A stretch of DNA of 22,121 nt, from the NCBI GenBank assembly GCA_000969725.1, contig JXSR01S046980.1; one strand, 5' to 3'. How positions within the stretch are numbered: the stretch's first letter is position 1; each line of letters begins with the position of its first letter. The notes beneath the pieces were generated by a model. It was given only the letters and a program-made list of their open reading frames with translations, was not told the origin of the DNA and searched no databases. The translations under genes were made by a program, and so were the position numbers. This document shows, piece by piece, positions 1 to 10,480 of this stretch. Source of the DNA: Ophiothrix spiculata. Taxonomy: Eukaryota > Echinodermata > Ophiuroidea > Amphilepidida > Ophiotrichidae.

Positions 1-1277
1 ATCTTGGTTTTTAACACTTTTTTTTTAAATTTTCTATTTTATGCACAAATTTTATTTTTAAAGTACATTTTAATAGGGTTGAACTTGATTGTCTACTATA
101 CAGATTAAATACAAATAAACACAACAAAATAGAGAAACTTATTGGCATAGAAACATTTGTTTCTACATACAATGAAAGCAAAGCTGTATAAACTTTGTAG
201 ACAGAGAAATTTTAATTATTTTCAAAAGCCTTAAACATTCTTTTCTGACAGACTGCTAAAGATCATTAGTACATTTCCCGACTTTATGGCTTTACTGTTT
301 AAATAGCGTAGGCCTAACTATTAGAAAGATCATTTAGGCTTTTACCCACATGTCTTAATGTTAAACTACACATATAGTGTGTCCCAGAAATAAAAAACAT
401 TACAATCTTTGTTGGCAAAGTTCTTGGCTTTACTAGACAGTCAAAAAATATCAAGATGTCATTTCATAGTACATGAAATAGACTTAAATATAAAGTTTGT
501 TTCACTTCAATCTAAGACAGAAGAAATGCTTTGTCAAATGTTTGGTTGCAAAATTTTCTGGTCCAATTTCTAGATTTTGTAAATTCCCTTGAATTAAATG
601 CTATTGAGTATAAACCTTAATCAGCTTACTAAACTGTAACAATGTTTACTCATTTATTATGTGCATACCTTACTTTCTGCTGTCTATGCTAAAAAAATAA
701 ACAAATTTGATGAAAAAAATAAGGCAGATATGATAAATTTTCCTAGACTCAGTTTAATTCCATTCGGAAACACCCCTGCTTTAAGGCCAATTATAATGAA
801 ATCGGACCAGACAAAAATGCACCACAACATTTGATAAAACATAACTTTTGTTATTATACACAACCGGCTGAAACAAACTGTAACTTAAAGATCAATTCAT
901 GTACTATAAAATGCAATCTTTACACTGTTTCTGATTGTCCGTTAAACCTAAGAAAATTACACGGAAATATTGTAAGATTTATTCTGGGACGCTCAGTATA
1001 AAACATGCTGAAAGCAACTCCAATTCAAATGTTAAGTAAATAACATAACATAATCATGACGGGACTTTGTGGGGAACTTGCCATTTCATATTCTTACCTA
1101 ATTCGAAAACTTTAAATCATACAAAAAAAGAAAGCAAATGTCACTAATTTACAATTATCACATTTTTGAAATCAATGAACACCGTAATCCAATTTTTGCG
1201 AGTAATATCAAAAAGATTTCGTAGCAGTAATGACTGGAGTTTCTTCACATGTGTTTGTGATTAGCGTCTGGGACTTA
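1..1277. other. AT-rich non-coding stretch, no gene seen
   Basis: I see no convincing open frame, RNA gene or paired inverted repeat in this stretch. It is AT-rich with short A and T runs and scattered stops in all frames. It ends at the TTA trinucleotide that flanks the GC-rich element beginning at 1278. Intronic or intergenic DNA is the simplest reading. Confidence 0.6.
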
Positions 1278-2272
1278 TGCATTTATCAATTACTTCCCCA
1301 GCCCTAGGGGACCCGGGATAGTGCGGTGCTTTAGCGGGGGAAGTACAGATTTTCATTGCCCCGCATGCCGGGAAGTTAGCCAAGACTTAGCCGGGGATGT
1401 ACAACAGACTGTCCCGGCTATGCCGGGTGTGTAGCGGGGGATTTAGCCGGGGTGTACAGATGATTTTCCCCGCACTCCCGGGAAGCCCGTGCCTCATCCG
1501 GCTAGATGATTATAGGGCCTACTTTGTTGAATTTGATAAGATTTACCTCGTGGTGTTTTTGCTGTCTATTGAACTCTTTTCTTTAATCTCATTGTGATCA
1601 TTCTGAGGCACATTTTTTTAACAAGTTTTTCATGGTATGACAAATGTTGTATACCACATGGGCCTATACTAAGTTAATGAAAATACCAGGCGCATAGTTT
1701 TATTTACAGTGATTCTTACAAGGCAGTTCTGTCACGTTTTGTTACAGGGGAAATATGGATATAGGTACATGTGAAATCATAAAATAGAAAATATATCCAT
1801 ATAGGCCTATATTCAGTTATAAAACTCTGTGTCAATAGTAGCCTAACACGTTAAACATTTGTCAGTCAAATGATCAAGACACTCGGTCAAACAGAAATGC
1901 TACTGGGGTATAAATTTTGTTTTGTATAGGGTCACTGATCAAGTCAGTATACTTTTATCAAAACTATAATCGGGCCTTGTCATATCGTGAATTGATACAA
2001 AAACAGTGACATGTAGCCGGTCCTGGGTTGTACACTGTATTTAACACAAGTCCCCGCACATGGGAGTCGGGGACAAGGCGGGGGTTGTCACACGTAGCCC
2101 GGCTATAGGGGGGCCGGGACATAGCGGGGGATGTACAGAAAATCTATGCCACGCCGGCCGGGACTTTAGCCGGGTCATTGCCGGGGATATAACACTAGCA
2201 AAATGTACATCCCCCGCTAAATCCCCGCTAGTCCCGGGTCCCCCGGGGCAGGGGAATAAATTGATAAGTGCA
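1278..2272. mobile_element. 995-bp non-autonomous DNA transposon with GC-rich inverted arms
   Basis: The ends are inverted repeats. The left starts TGCATTTATCAATTACTTCC and the right, read in reverse complement, starts TGCACTTATCAATTTATTCC. Similarity continues about 65 bp inward through GGGGACCCGGGA and TTTAGCGGGGG. TTA flanks both ends (1275-1277 and 2273-2275), consistent with a 3-bp target duplication of the type used by PIF/Harbinger elements; that assignment is inference. The arms (about 1290-1500 and 2020-2260) are strongly GC-rich while the 500-bp core is AT-rich like the surroundings. A motif close to TTAGCSGGGGATGTACAGA recurs near 1331, 1386 and 1440 and again at 2120 (plus) and 2201-2220 (minus). 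Such subterminal arrays usually bind transposase. The left arm also folds on itself (1311-1325 with 1469-1484). No transposase is encoded, and the short frames over the arms are chance frames in GC-rich DNA. Confidence 0.75.
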
Positions 2273-2420
2273 TTACAACCATTATGCTGGTGCCAGTCTC
2301 GTTACATGGATAGGTGCTCACATCATAGAGAGATGATTGCATTAGGGGCCTACACTACGAAACGCAATAACTCGTAATCACAGTAATATTATATACTAAC
2401 AATTCTAATCTAGTTCTTGA

Positions 2421-2907
2421 GGGGGGGGGGGTTACTTGTTGAAAAATGGTAGGTACATATGCGCCTCCGATATGGGTAGCATTTTTCACCCTCTACTTTT
2501 AGATGGGTCGTTTTATCCACTATGCAACTCTATGAATAGGTTGGTTTTTTTGGTCAAGGACACTATCATGAAAGGGGCCGTTTTCAGGTTTATATTAATA
2601 GTAAGCCAATTTATAAAACATGACCCATTTATACATGTTGCATATGGTTGGTTTGTATTTTTGACCCATTTCTATAGTTTAAAACAAAATTGTAACCTAC
2701 TTGTATTGCTGCTTCCCTAAAAATCAGAATTATCAACCAATTTTCCTAGTTGTTTTGCAAAATTGGCAATATTTGTTTGCAGCAAAAAATGAAATTAATC
2801 TATCCATTTCATTAGACGTTTAGCCCAAAATCTCCGGGTCGATTTTTGTACCTAATGGAGGTATATCTGTACCCCATATCCTATTCTAGTAACATCCCCC
2901 CCCCCCC
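2421..2907. mobile_element. Inverted-repeat element bounded by a G run and a C run
   Basis: A run of 11 G (2421-2431) and a run of 12 C (2896-2907) face each other. The sequence inside both runs is an imperfect inverted repeat of about 60-65 bp. The left reads GTTACT, then AATGGTAGGTACATATG, CGCCTCC, GGGTAGCATTTTT and CACCC. The reverse complement of the right reads GTTACT, ATATGGGGTACAGATATA, CCTCC, AGGTACAAAAATC and GACCC. The core is AT-rich and encodes nothing I recognise; the frame at 2436-2720 has no support. I cannot see a clear target-site duplication (flanks TTCTTGA and AATACAC). A MITE-like element of unknown superfamily with homopolymer ends is the best reading. The alternative is two mobile fragments that happen to be inverted. 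Confidence 0.55.
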
Positions 2908-3769
2908 AATACACACAGGGTATAGTTCTCTCCTAGTAATTCTTGATTTCGATTAAATTAACCAAGTTAACTGAGAAGTTTACAAGATACAATTGCTAGA
3001 ATAAGCACTGACAGAATTGCTATTTTCTCCAATTTGCAACATAATCATTTGCAGATTTCGTACAAATTTAGCAATATTGGATTTTTACAGATACCTTTGT
3101 TCTTCTTCAGGTTTGGTTAGAGCATCAATCATGAGAACATATGGGACTTATAAAACAGATACGATCTAGAAACAAAACATTTTGAGTAGTTCATATTGTA
3201 TAATCTTTCCAAATATCAAATAGATTTTTCATGAAGAACATACACAACCAGAATCATGAATCGCTGTATTCTACTGTATAGGTACTAACAATGGTACCAC
3301 CAGGTTTTTAGTTATGTGTGTATTTTGTTGTTGTTGTTGTTGTTATTGTTTGTGAGGGAGGCTGCATTTGAAGTCTGGGGCCAAAGAAGTGAAAATGGAA
3401 TAGTGTAACCAAATGAAACAAGCTGATTTTACTTGATCTTTCAAGCTGGGAGGGGGATTTAGGCAGTAGTGGATTTAGGCCTTTTAAGGTTTTCCTGGAC
3501 ACTACAGTGTAAAGGTAATGTCTAATATCATTGAGGTCAAAATTTCCTGAAATACTTAAAAATTTCATCCAAAAAATTCTGTAATTCGTCCTGAAAAAAA
3601 AAATTCTTGCTAATTGAAGACATTTTCTGAAAGTTGCATCCCTAGTAGCAGCACTGCCTTATTGACAATAACAGTGTCTTAAATGGAATCTGGATTGCTA
3701 CTTCAAACCAACAGTGGTGGTACCAGTCAAGTGAAAATAGACATAGTGCTGTTAGCCTTTAAAAAAAAG
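2908..3769. other. AT-rich non-coding stretch with a GTT microsatellite
   Basis: No gene is supported here. The only clear structure is a GTT trinucleotide run at about 3327-3350. The minus-strand frame at 3308-3568 gains its threonine-rich end from reading through that run, so it is not evidence of coding. Confidence 0.6.
3326..3350. repeat. GTT microsatellite
   Basis: Five to six GTT units in a row are followed by an interrupted unit (GTTATTGTT). This is a simple tandem repeat with no further context. Confidence 0.85.
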
Positions 3770-4020
3770 AGAATTCTTTAGGCCAATTGTTAAGGATAAC
3801 CCAAGAAAGCCTCTAATGAAGCTTATTAACATTGGATCCAAGATGTTCCTTCAATCAGTTTTGGATGCAGGAGGAAGAAAAGAGTACCTGGAGAAGAACC
3901 TGCAGAAGTGGGCATGGACAGGAAACCAAATGCACATACAGCACTGGAACCAGGAATCGAACCAGTGACTCTTTGGTGCAAAGTACTTCTGTGTTAACCC
4001 GCTTCTTGAACCTCAGTCAT
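3770..4020 (-). repeat. tRNA-like interspersed repeat, copy 1
   Basis: This block is similar to 8192-8272 plus 8657-8745, so it is a dispersed family. Shared stretches include AAGGATAACCCAAGAAAGCC, GAAGCTTATT, TCCAAGAT, ATTCAG/ATCAG and CAGGAGGAA. On the minus strand, 3953-3963 reads GGTTCGATTCC, an exact pol III B-box. Upstream of it (in minus-strand sense) is a weak A-box-like segment around 3990-4000. The module GGAGGAA...GAGTACC.GGAGAA followed by an inverted B-box resembles a tRNA-headed repeat widespread in animal genomes; I make that comparison from memory of the pattern. The plus-strand frame at 3832-4068 is a by-product of the repeat. Boundaries are approximate and no target-site duplication was identified. 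Confidence 0.6.
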
Positions 4021-5487
4021 GTTGAAATGCACATTCAACATTCAACATTCACAAACATTTATTTTTGAAACAAACTTCAACATCTTGTCACAACTGATAA
4101 CCTCTTACTATGTAATGTATTATGACATCCAGATTTCTTTTTTTCAACTCAAAGTCAAAACATAAATACTTTTACAAGAAATACAAATCCGATCTGACAG
4201 CTACAAAATGCTTGGTAGCGCTTCTAGCACCTTGGTTCCGACTCAGTCAGGGTACTAAACTGACAACAGATCACTGTAATGTGAGCTGTGCGTGCATCTG
4301 AGACATTTGGTATTTTTTCTCAGGTGCATCTAATGTGAGCTGTTCATGTAGGTCTGTCCATCAAACCCCAACGATGAGTGAATCTTTCCCAAGAGGTGGA
4401 AGAGGTTCCATACCCAGATGTTTCCACTTTTCCTGTGGGCAAATATCAACTGAACGATATTGAATCAACATCCACTCAATTATCAGATCTCAACTTCCAA
4501 CCAATGGGAAACCAGTAGGCAAATATCAACTGAATGATATTGAATCACCATCAACTTGATTTTCAGATCTTAATTTCCAATCAATGACATTTTTTTTTAA
4601 ATGGTGTGATTTGAAAGTTAACATCAACTTTTATAAAACTTCAGTTCCACTAACCATCATGAATCAACCAGAGATTAACTTGATTTCAATATAATTTCAC
4701 AGCATCAACATTATTTTAATAAATTCTCATTGTGTGTTTCAGTTTAAGTTTGATTGTTTTCCCCTGATATGTTCCTTTGTGTTTTCCTATTTATTTCGAT
4801 TCACTTTTAACTTTGCTTATTCAATAAAAGCCTAAAGTAACTTATCCTGTTTTAAGTTGTACTGGACTTATTTTGTTCTCAATATCAAATTTATTATAAT
4901 AATTGCAATGTGTAGTACTCTGAATTATAGATTTTGTTGGAATCCAATAACAAGCAGAACAAGAAGATTAATCAACATACGGTCCGAGACACAAATAAGG
5001 CACTTTCATATGGTTTACAGAGCTGATTATAGGAACAGGATGCTGATTAAACCTTAATCTAATAACCGGGCAGTGGCAGCACATGCACAAGAAAAATCGT
5101 ATAATACTCCTGTGACAGAACCACATAAACAAAACACCCAAGCATCATTACACCAATCTGCATTAACCCGTTTCTGTCCATGACAATCTCACAAGATACT
5201 CATTTGTCTATTAACCTGGCTGGCATAGCATGACTTCTGGAATACAGTTGACTGAAGAACACACACCACTAAATTTGTTTATATATACATTCCCAAATGT
5301 AAAATCGTTCTTAAAATCATCGTTCTAAGATCTTGGATGAAATCACATGTTCTTGAATGTACTACTAGCTATGATTACAAATTGGTAGTTTCCTCTAAAC
5401 TTACTGATAAAAGAAGTCTGGATATTTTTTAGACCTAATGGTAGGGGGTTGGTTTGATTCTTATCATGCCTTTCCTTGATTCCATTA
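4021..5487. other. AT-rich non-coding stretch with a short tandem duplication
   Basis: No gene is supported. The stretch contains a small CATTCAA repeat near 4030-4050 and the 80-bp tandem duplication listed separately. The 66-residue frame at 4857-5057 has no recognisable features. Confidence 0.55.
4438..4597. repeat. 80-bp tandem duplication
   Basis: Two adjacent units start GGCAAATATCAACTGAAC at 4438 and GGCAAATATCAACTGAAT at 4518. Similarity then continues through GATATTGAATCA.CATC, TCAGATCT and TTCCAA.CAATG. The units are about 85% identical by eye, so this is an old local duplication and not an expanding satellite. Confidence 0.8.
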
Positions 5488-5702
5488 TACTTTGATCAAC
5501 ACTAAATAGGCAGGAATTATGAGGCTTTTCATCCACAAGTAACGATAATCCCAGTTACTTGTGCGCCATACATAATGATGCAAGAGTCACATGTGCAACA
5601 CGCACTGCGTCTCCTGCAATTGTGCTGTGTCCAGCTACGAGCGCACTATCTGTATCAATTCATGATGTGAAGAGGCCCGCCTATTTGGTGCTGATCAAAG
5701 TA
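5488..5702. mobile_element. 215-bp MITE with TA flanks
   Basis: The ends form an inverted repeat of about 28 bp. The left is TACTTTGATCAACACTAAAT then AGGCAGG; the reverse complement of the right is TACTTTGATCAGCACCAAAT then AGGCGGG. TA flanks each side (5486-5487 and 5703-5704), giving TATACTTTG...CAAAGTATA, which fits a TA or TATA target duplication. Inside the left arm a second hairpin pairs CACAAGTAAC (about 5535) with GTTACTTGTG (about 5555). The element has no coding capacity. TA targets and size suggest a Tc1/mariner-like MITE, though the superfamily is not proven. Confidence 0.75.
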
Positions 5703-6178
5703 TAGGTTTGTACCTTTAAATACATAGCACTGCGTTTTATATTTCTGCATCAGAATTGACCAGTTTTGATGACGCATACATCAGAATGAAGCATTTAAAT
5801 TATCTTTGCTATCATTAAGCAATAACTGCTGAAGTTAATGACCAACGTATGTGACAATCAGACATAAATGTGCACATATTTATTACAATTTGCCGACTTT
5901 AGATAGACTGATTGATTGCCATTCTCACAGGGGTATACAGGTTTAAATAAAGCAACAATATTTATTGAAAATAGCAAAAGCAATAACAGTTTTGCATGTT
6001 GCTAATGTTGGTTATTGGTGACAAATTAGAGTCGGCTGTAACTAATGAATGGTTTTGCACCATCTACAATCATCAATATTTTTGTTTTTCCCCTCAAAGT
6101 CAATTACGAATACTAAAGTAAAAACCAATCCAAAACATTTTTATTTTAGACAGATAAGACTAAGGTATATTAGTACAT
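5703..6178. other. AT-rich spacer between a MITE and a LINE
   Basis: I see no frame, inverted repeat or RNA gene here. LINE-derived coding sequence begins immediately after. Confidence 0.5.
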
Positions 6179-7297
6179 AAACTTGAGCATTATGGATTTA
6201 GAGGTATCGTATTAGAATGGTTTAAGAGTTATCTTGAAAACAGAAAACAATTTGTCCGTTATCAATCTTGTGATTCGGAATTTAAATATATAACATGTGG
6301 CGTTCCACAAGGATCCATCTTGGGACCATTGTTGTTTATACTTTATGTAAATGATATAGTAGCTAGTACCTCACTATTTGACATTATATTATTTGCGGAT
6401 GATACTACTCTGTTGTATTCAGATCCAGATATTGCTTCAAAAATAAATAAAATCAATGATGAACTAAATGAGATAAATAACTGGTTTAGAGCAAATAAAC
6501 TATCTATAAACGCCAGCAGTAAAACAAATTACATGATTTTAGGAACTACACATCATACAAGTAAGTACACTGACTCAAGTTTTTAACCTCTAGAAAGTAC
6601 TTCTGATATCCAAAATGATTCAATAAACGAAGTTAAAAAACAAATCAATGTTATTTTGAACGACGTTTCTTTACAAAGAGTAGCTCATACTAAATTTCTG
6701 GGAGTTATAATTGACGAAAATTTGACTTGGAAAAAACACATTGACGCAATATCCAAGACCATTTCAAGAAATGTTGGTATGCTTACAAAACTAAAACATT
6801 ATGTACCAGAGTATATTTTGCATTCTTTGTATTGTACTTTGATATTGCCGTATATAAATTACGGTATTCTCATATGGGGCAATACATGTAAAACCTATTT
6901 AGATAAAGTCATCAAATTACAAAAATGGGCTATCAGAACAATTTCATGTGAGCATTACAGAGCCCATACAGGACCATTGTTGAAAAAACATAATGTCTTA
7001 AATATATATGATACATTTAAGCTGGAACTGGGTATTTTTATGTACAAACATCAAACAAAGCGCCTCCCAGATATATTTTCCGAGTATTTCATTAAAAATA
7101 ACCAAATTCATAGGTATCAAACTAGAAATGCTTCAGACTATAGTATCAACAAAACAAAGAAAAAGTTCTCAGATCGTGCAATTCGTACAACAGGACCAAT
7201 CTTATGGAACACTTTGGACATAAATCTAAAAAGATGCAAATCAGTCAAGAACTTCAGAAATACTTATAAATCCAACCTTATTGCCAGTTATATTTGA
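6179..7297 (+). pseudogene. LINE reverse transcriptase C-terminal part, one in-frame stop
   Basis: In a single continuous frame of 373 codons I read the fingers/palm entry KLEHYGFRG at residues 1-9. Then come GVPQGSILGPLLFILYVNDI at 41-60, the catalytic FADD box at 72-75 (6392-6403) and the thumb-side KFLGVIIDENLTWKKHI from 172. The YGILIWGN and QNRYQTRN-like C-terminal features (residues about 236 to 330) are typical of the non-LTR RT tail. Both catalytic aspartates of FADD are kept. The frame is broken by one TAA at 6584-6586 (residue 136) and no frameshift is seen. The N-terminal RT blocks and the endonuclease are missing, so it could not function alone. The upstream and downstream open frames begin at TTG codons, with no real start. 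It encodes a retrotransposon enzyme and is not a host gene. Confidence 0.88.
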
Positions 7298-7533
7298 TTT
7301 TTGTTGACTTTGGCATGTTTCTTGTTGTGTTGTCCCCTTTGAGTGCTTTGTTTGGTTTTTGTATGTATTTTGTATCCCTTTTAAGTTGAGTTTTGTGTGT
7401 TTGAAACAGGATGGTCCCTTCGGGCCTTCTTGGCCTTTTGACCATTCCCACAATATCATTGTCATGTTCTAAGTTATCTTATTGTTTTTTTATGAAACTT
7501 GTATGTATGATATTGTGAATAAAGTGATTTGAC
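6179..7533 (+). mobile_element. 5'-truncated CR1/jockey-type LINE fragment
   Basis: A non-LTR retrotransposon remnant covers the C-terminal half of a reverse transcriptase (6179-7297), a 3' untranslated region of about 235 bp and a terminal AATAAA (7518-7523) followed by GTGATTTGA. Recognisable protein homology starts abruptly at KLEHYGFRG, as expected from incomplete reverse transcription. The 3' UTR contains a possible hairpin around GGTCCCTTCGGGCC (about 7410-7425), a structure type often used for template recognition. Target-site duplications are unclear: ATAAAC occurs near 6175 and near 7536, but the match is short. The clade assignment (jockey superfamily, CR1/Daphne-like) rests on motif style and a database search could change it. 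Confidence 0.85.
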
Positions 7534-8191
7534 TATAAACATTGATCGAAAGTTACTGATCAAACTTGTTTTATATTTTGTTCATAACAGTAGATTACAC
7601 CTAATACACTAAATAATAACACATAATGTTGATGATAGAATACTATGGTTTATATTGTAATCTACAGTAGATAGCAGAAAAAGATTCACAGACTGATACC
7701 AAAGTTCCTACTGATATCTGCAGTAAATAACACGTAATACGGCTGTTCAAATGCTTCGTAAATTGTCTCATTTACAGACAAAGGCTTTAGTTTACAAATA
7801 TTTTACAAAATTGTAATTGACATATGAAGTATCAAATTAATCTTACCGCAAAAAAGAGACCTGTAAATCAAAGTAGTTAATAGTCTATTATCTTTTACAA
7901 AAGCAAACTAGCCAAAGCTATTTGCTTTTGCTTTCGCTCGGGTAAACACAAAAGGATTATTATGGATTGCAAACTCTCAAGTGGGGATTATCTACACTTT
8001 TTGTACTCCAGTGAATAACTTAATGAGTTAACAAGATATTTTACATAAGCTTACAAAATGCATTGTTATGCATTTACAAATCATCAGGCTAATATATACA
8101 GAGGTAGCAATAATCATGATGTTATCTACAGTACAAAGCATATTGACACACAGAATATTTACCACAAATGCTTTTTATCTGAACATTGAAA
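7534..8191. other. AT-rich non-coding stretch
   Basis: No supportable gene, RNA or repeat boundary is visible between the LINE 3' end and the start of the second copy of the tRNA-like repeat. The frame at 8068-8286 runs into that repeat and is a chance reading. Confidence 0.5.
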
Positions 8192-8745
8192 GAATTCTGA
8201 TAGCCAAGGATAACCCAAGAAAGCCTCTACTGAAGCTTATTTTCATGGGGTCCAAGATCTTTCTCTATTCAGTTTTTAAAAAATAAATAAAATAAATACT
8301 GGGGATTTATAGTGCGCTATGCCTCCCAGATTTGTAATATCACTCGGCCTCTGCACACTTTACAGGTGTTCGCTGACCACTGTGGCCCAAGTAAGCTCCA
8401 TTCCACACCAAGCATCATTTCAGGTTCTGCGACAACCTCTAGGGGCGCTGAACCTTGATCAGCCCACATATGCACCATCGCTGCCCGGGTCAGCTCCCCG
8501 AGTTTCGTACGGGTTTCCACGAGACAATTTAGCAGTTAGTTCCTTGTCCAAGGGAATTTCAAGCACACTCAACTTTTGGCACCGGCGGAGGTCGAACTCG
8601 GGACCTTCTGCACCGCAAGCGAGCGCCTTACCGATTGAGCTAACTTGACTTTTAAATACAGGAGGAAAGAACCTATACGGATGTGACTATGGACTGAAAA
8701 CCAAACCTAGGACTGATTGGTGTAAGGGAATACGCGCAGTACTAA
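8192..8745 (-). repeat. tRNA-like interspersed repeat, copy 2, split by a SINE
   Basis: 8192-8272 matches 3770-3855 (AAGGATAACCCAAGAAAGCC, GAAGCTTATT, TCCAAGAT). 8657-8745 matches the continuation at 3860 onward (CAGGAGGAA, GAACCT, GGAAAACCAAA-like and TTGGTG segments), with more divergence. The 368-bp SINE at 8281-8648 lies between the two halves. The B-box present in copy 1 is not preserved. The host repeat is therefore older than the SINE. Confidence 0.6.
8281..8648 (-). mobile_element. tRNA-derived SINE (SINE B), apparently full length
   Basis: On the minus strand the element starts with a clear tRNA-like head. TAGCTCAATCGG (reverse complement of 8631-8642) is an A-box and GAGTTCGACCT (8589-8599) a B-box, with GGTGCAGAAGGTCCC between them. 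A body of about 250 bp follows, including CCCTTGGACAAGGAACTAAC. The 3' end GCGCACTATAA...CCCCAGTATTTATTTTATTT ends in a T/A-rich tail (8281-8300 on the plus strand). Flanks are TTTTTAAA (8273-8280) and CTTTTAAA (8649-8656), a plausible 8-bp target duplication with one mismatch. It interrupts an older repeat. It would be transcribed by RNA polymerase III and mobilised by a LINE partner; both are family knowledge. The 109- and 67-residue frames over it are not genes. Confidence 0.82.
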
Positions 8746-9074
8746 ATACGCGGGGAATATGGCTGAGCTAATCTGCTTACCCACAAGCACAAGAACAAAA
8801 ATTGGTTCTCAAAATGATCTAAAGCTAAAAAGTAATATAAATACTTTGGGAGATACATGGTACTCCATTGGTAAAACGCTGACCTAAATATCGTGGATGG
8901 GGTCATTCAGACCTCCATTTGGTATTGGATTTATACTCTGATAATATTGTTGATGTGAGGGTTGGAGGTCCTGGCTGTGCCGTGGCCTAGTTATACGACA
9001 TATCATCAATCATATCAGCATGAGTATTATCATATGTTAACTTCTATCTGGCCTTTTAAATGGTCAGCTTACTT
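8746..9074. other. Non-coding stretch with a decayed tRNA-like segment
   Basis: At about 8858-8925 the plus strand reads GGTACTCCATTGGTAAAACG, an A-box-like D-arm, followed about 35 bp later by CATTCAGACCT, a poor B-box match. This suggests a degraded SINE head, with low certainty. Nothing else is recognisable. Confidence 0.35.
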
Positions 9075-9280
9075 ATTGGAATTGAATACAGTACATCCAT
9101 CTGGTAGTTTGATTGATGTTCTTTCTAGAAAATTACTGAGCATTTATCAACTCTATGTACTAGATATTATATTCTTATAATTATGTAATAAGTTGAACAA
9201 TTTGTTAGCGTATCCAAAGCATATCCAATTTCAATATTTTAAATGAAGATATCAATAAAATTTATTTACATTTCTATACA

Positions 9281-10110
9281 TAGATACTTCATTTACCCAT
9301 TACTTGGCAGGAGACCGTTGATTTTTCACACCGCTGACACACAAATTCATTGACGCATAGTTCATATTCAAGCAGGCATGACTTTAAGTGGGCTTGATAG
9401 TTTTGTTTTGATACTGACATAAAGTATTTCTAGATACGTTTTCACCTGCATTTTCAGATGTTTTTCTGAGTTCCGCGCAATATGATAGACCATTTTTTAT
9501 TTAAGAATATGTGATCAGGAAGATGATTTTGTCCATGCACAGCCACTTGAAAGTGAAGAAAAGATAATTTCAGAGGAGTACAAGTTATGTAGACATCCAT
9601 GCACACTCAAGAATTTTTTTAAATATATCTGTTAAATCAAATGTAAATAAACAACAAGCGGCAAAAATAATGACTGTTTGGGTGTAATTTCTGCGCCTGT
9701 TCTTCCGCCTAAAGCAATTTTGATCAGCTCTTTATCATGCGGAACTAATCATCTTTAAACATCCCGCGCATGTGTGGGCGCAAAAAGCTGCAAAATAACA
9801 CCTGTTGTGTGTGTAATATACATTCAGACAATTAAAATATTGACCAAATTACTCTGTGTATTGACAAGAGGTGTGACTGGATTGGTGCCGTGACCTTGCT
9901 TGGCGAAAATAAAGAAACTAAAAGATTTATCCCCTATCCTGCGGTCTCCAAAATTAGTTAAATTAATTATACAAAAACCTTCATAACTTTGCAACGGAAG
10001 GTCGGATTTGAAAAATTCAAACGGGTTTGGATTCTTTAGATCACCTGCTTTTATTCAAAATTCATTTGAAGCAATTTGATTCATAATTTAAAAATTACCT
10101 GAAGTGTCTA
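9281..10110. mobile_element. 830-bp element with 7-bp target duplication
   Basis: This segment is absent from the paralogous site in copy 2, where a single CTATACA (16578-16584) joins the flanks. Here CTATACA occurs on both sides (9274-9280 and 10111-10117). The ends are inverted: the left starts TAGATACTTCATTTA and the reverse complement of the right starts TAGACACTTCAGGTA. A precise insertion with a 7-bp target duplication after the segmental duplication explains all of this. It has no coding capacity, so it is non-autonomous. Short TIRs of TAG... type with a 7-8 bp target would suit a hAT-like group, but that is inference. Confidence 0.8.
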
Positions 10111-10480
10111 CTATACAGTGGTCATTGGTGCCAGCATTACAGAAATGATTTCACAATATTGTAAAAAAGAGGGGGGAATTATACCATTTACTACCAAAAA
10201 AAAAAGCTATCAATCATCAAGAATTCTGTTTCAAATCCTACTTATATGGGAATGATTTGATTATTGTCTACCTGAACATAAAGAACAGTTTTTGTGTCTG
10301 CTGCTATCATCTTTAATACCAAATCATATTTTATTATTTTATGTGTAACTTTTTGACATTTGCAAAGAGCAATGCCAATTCTAATATGCGTTTATAAATT
10401 TAGGTGGTATTCACTAAACAATAAATATTGGCATTAAGATAGTAGGAAAAAGTTCCATGTGAGGACATGAATATGGTACA

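Noticed and set aside
2060-2377. 105-residue plus-strand frame
   Set aside because: It lies over the GC-rich arm of the 995-bp transposon, where stops are rare by composition. It has no recognisable domain and extends past the element end.
3832-4068. 78-residue frame
   Set aside because: It is a reading through a dispersed tRNA-like repeat that has a second copy at 8192-8745.
8319-8648. 109-residue frame and an opposing 67-residue frame
   Set aside because: Both are readings of the minus-strand SINE. The A- and B-boxes and nested insertion explain the sequence.
8575-8648. Possible functional tRNA gene on the minus strand
   Set aside because: The A- and B-boxes are good, but it continues into a SINE body with a LINE-type tail and I could not draw a convincing acceptor stem.
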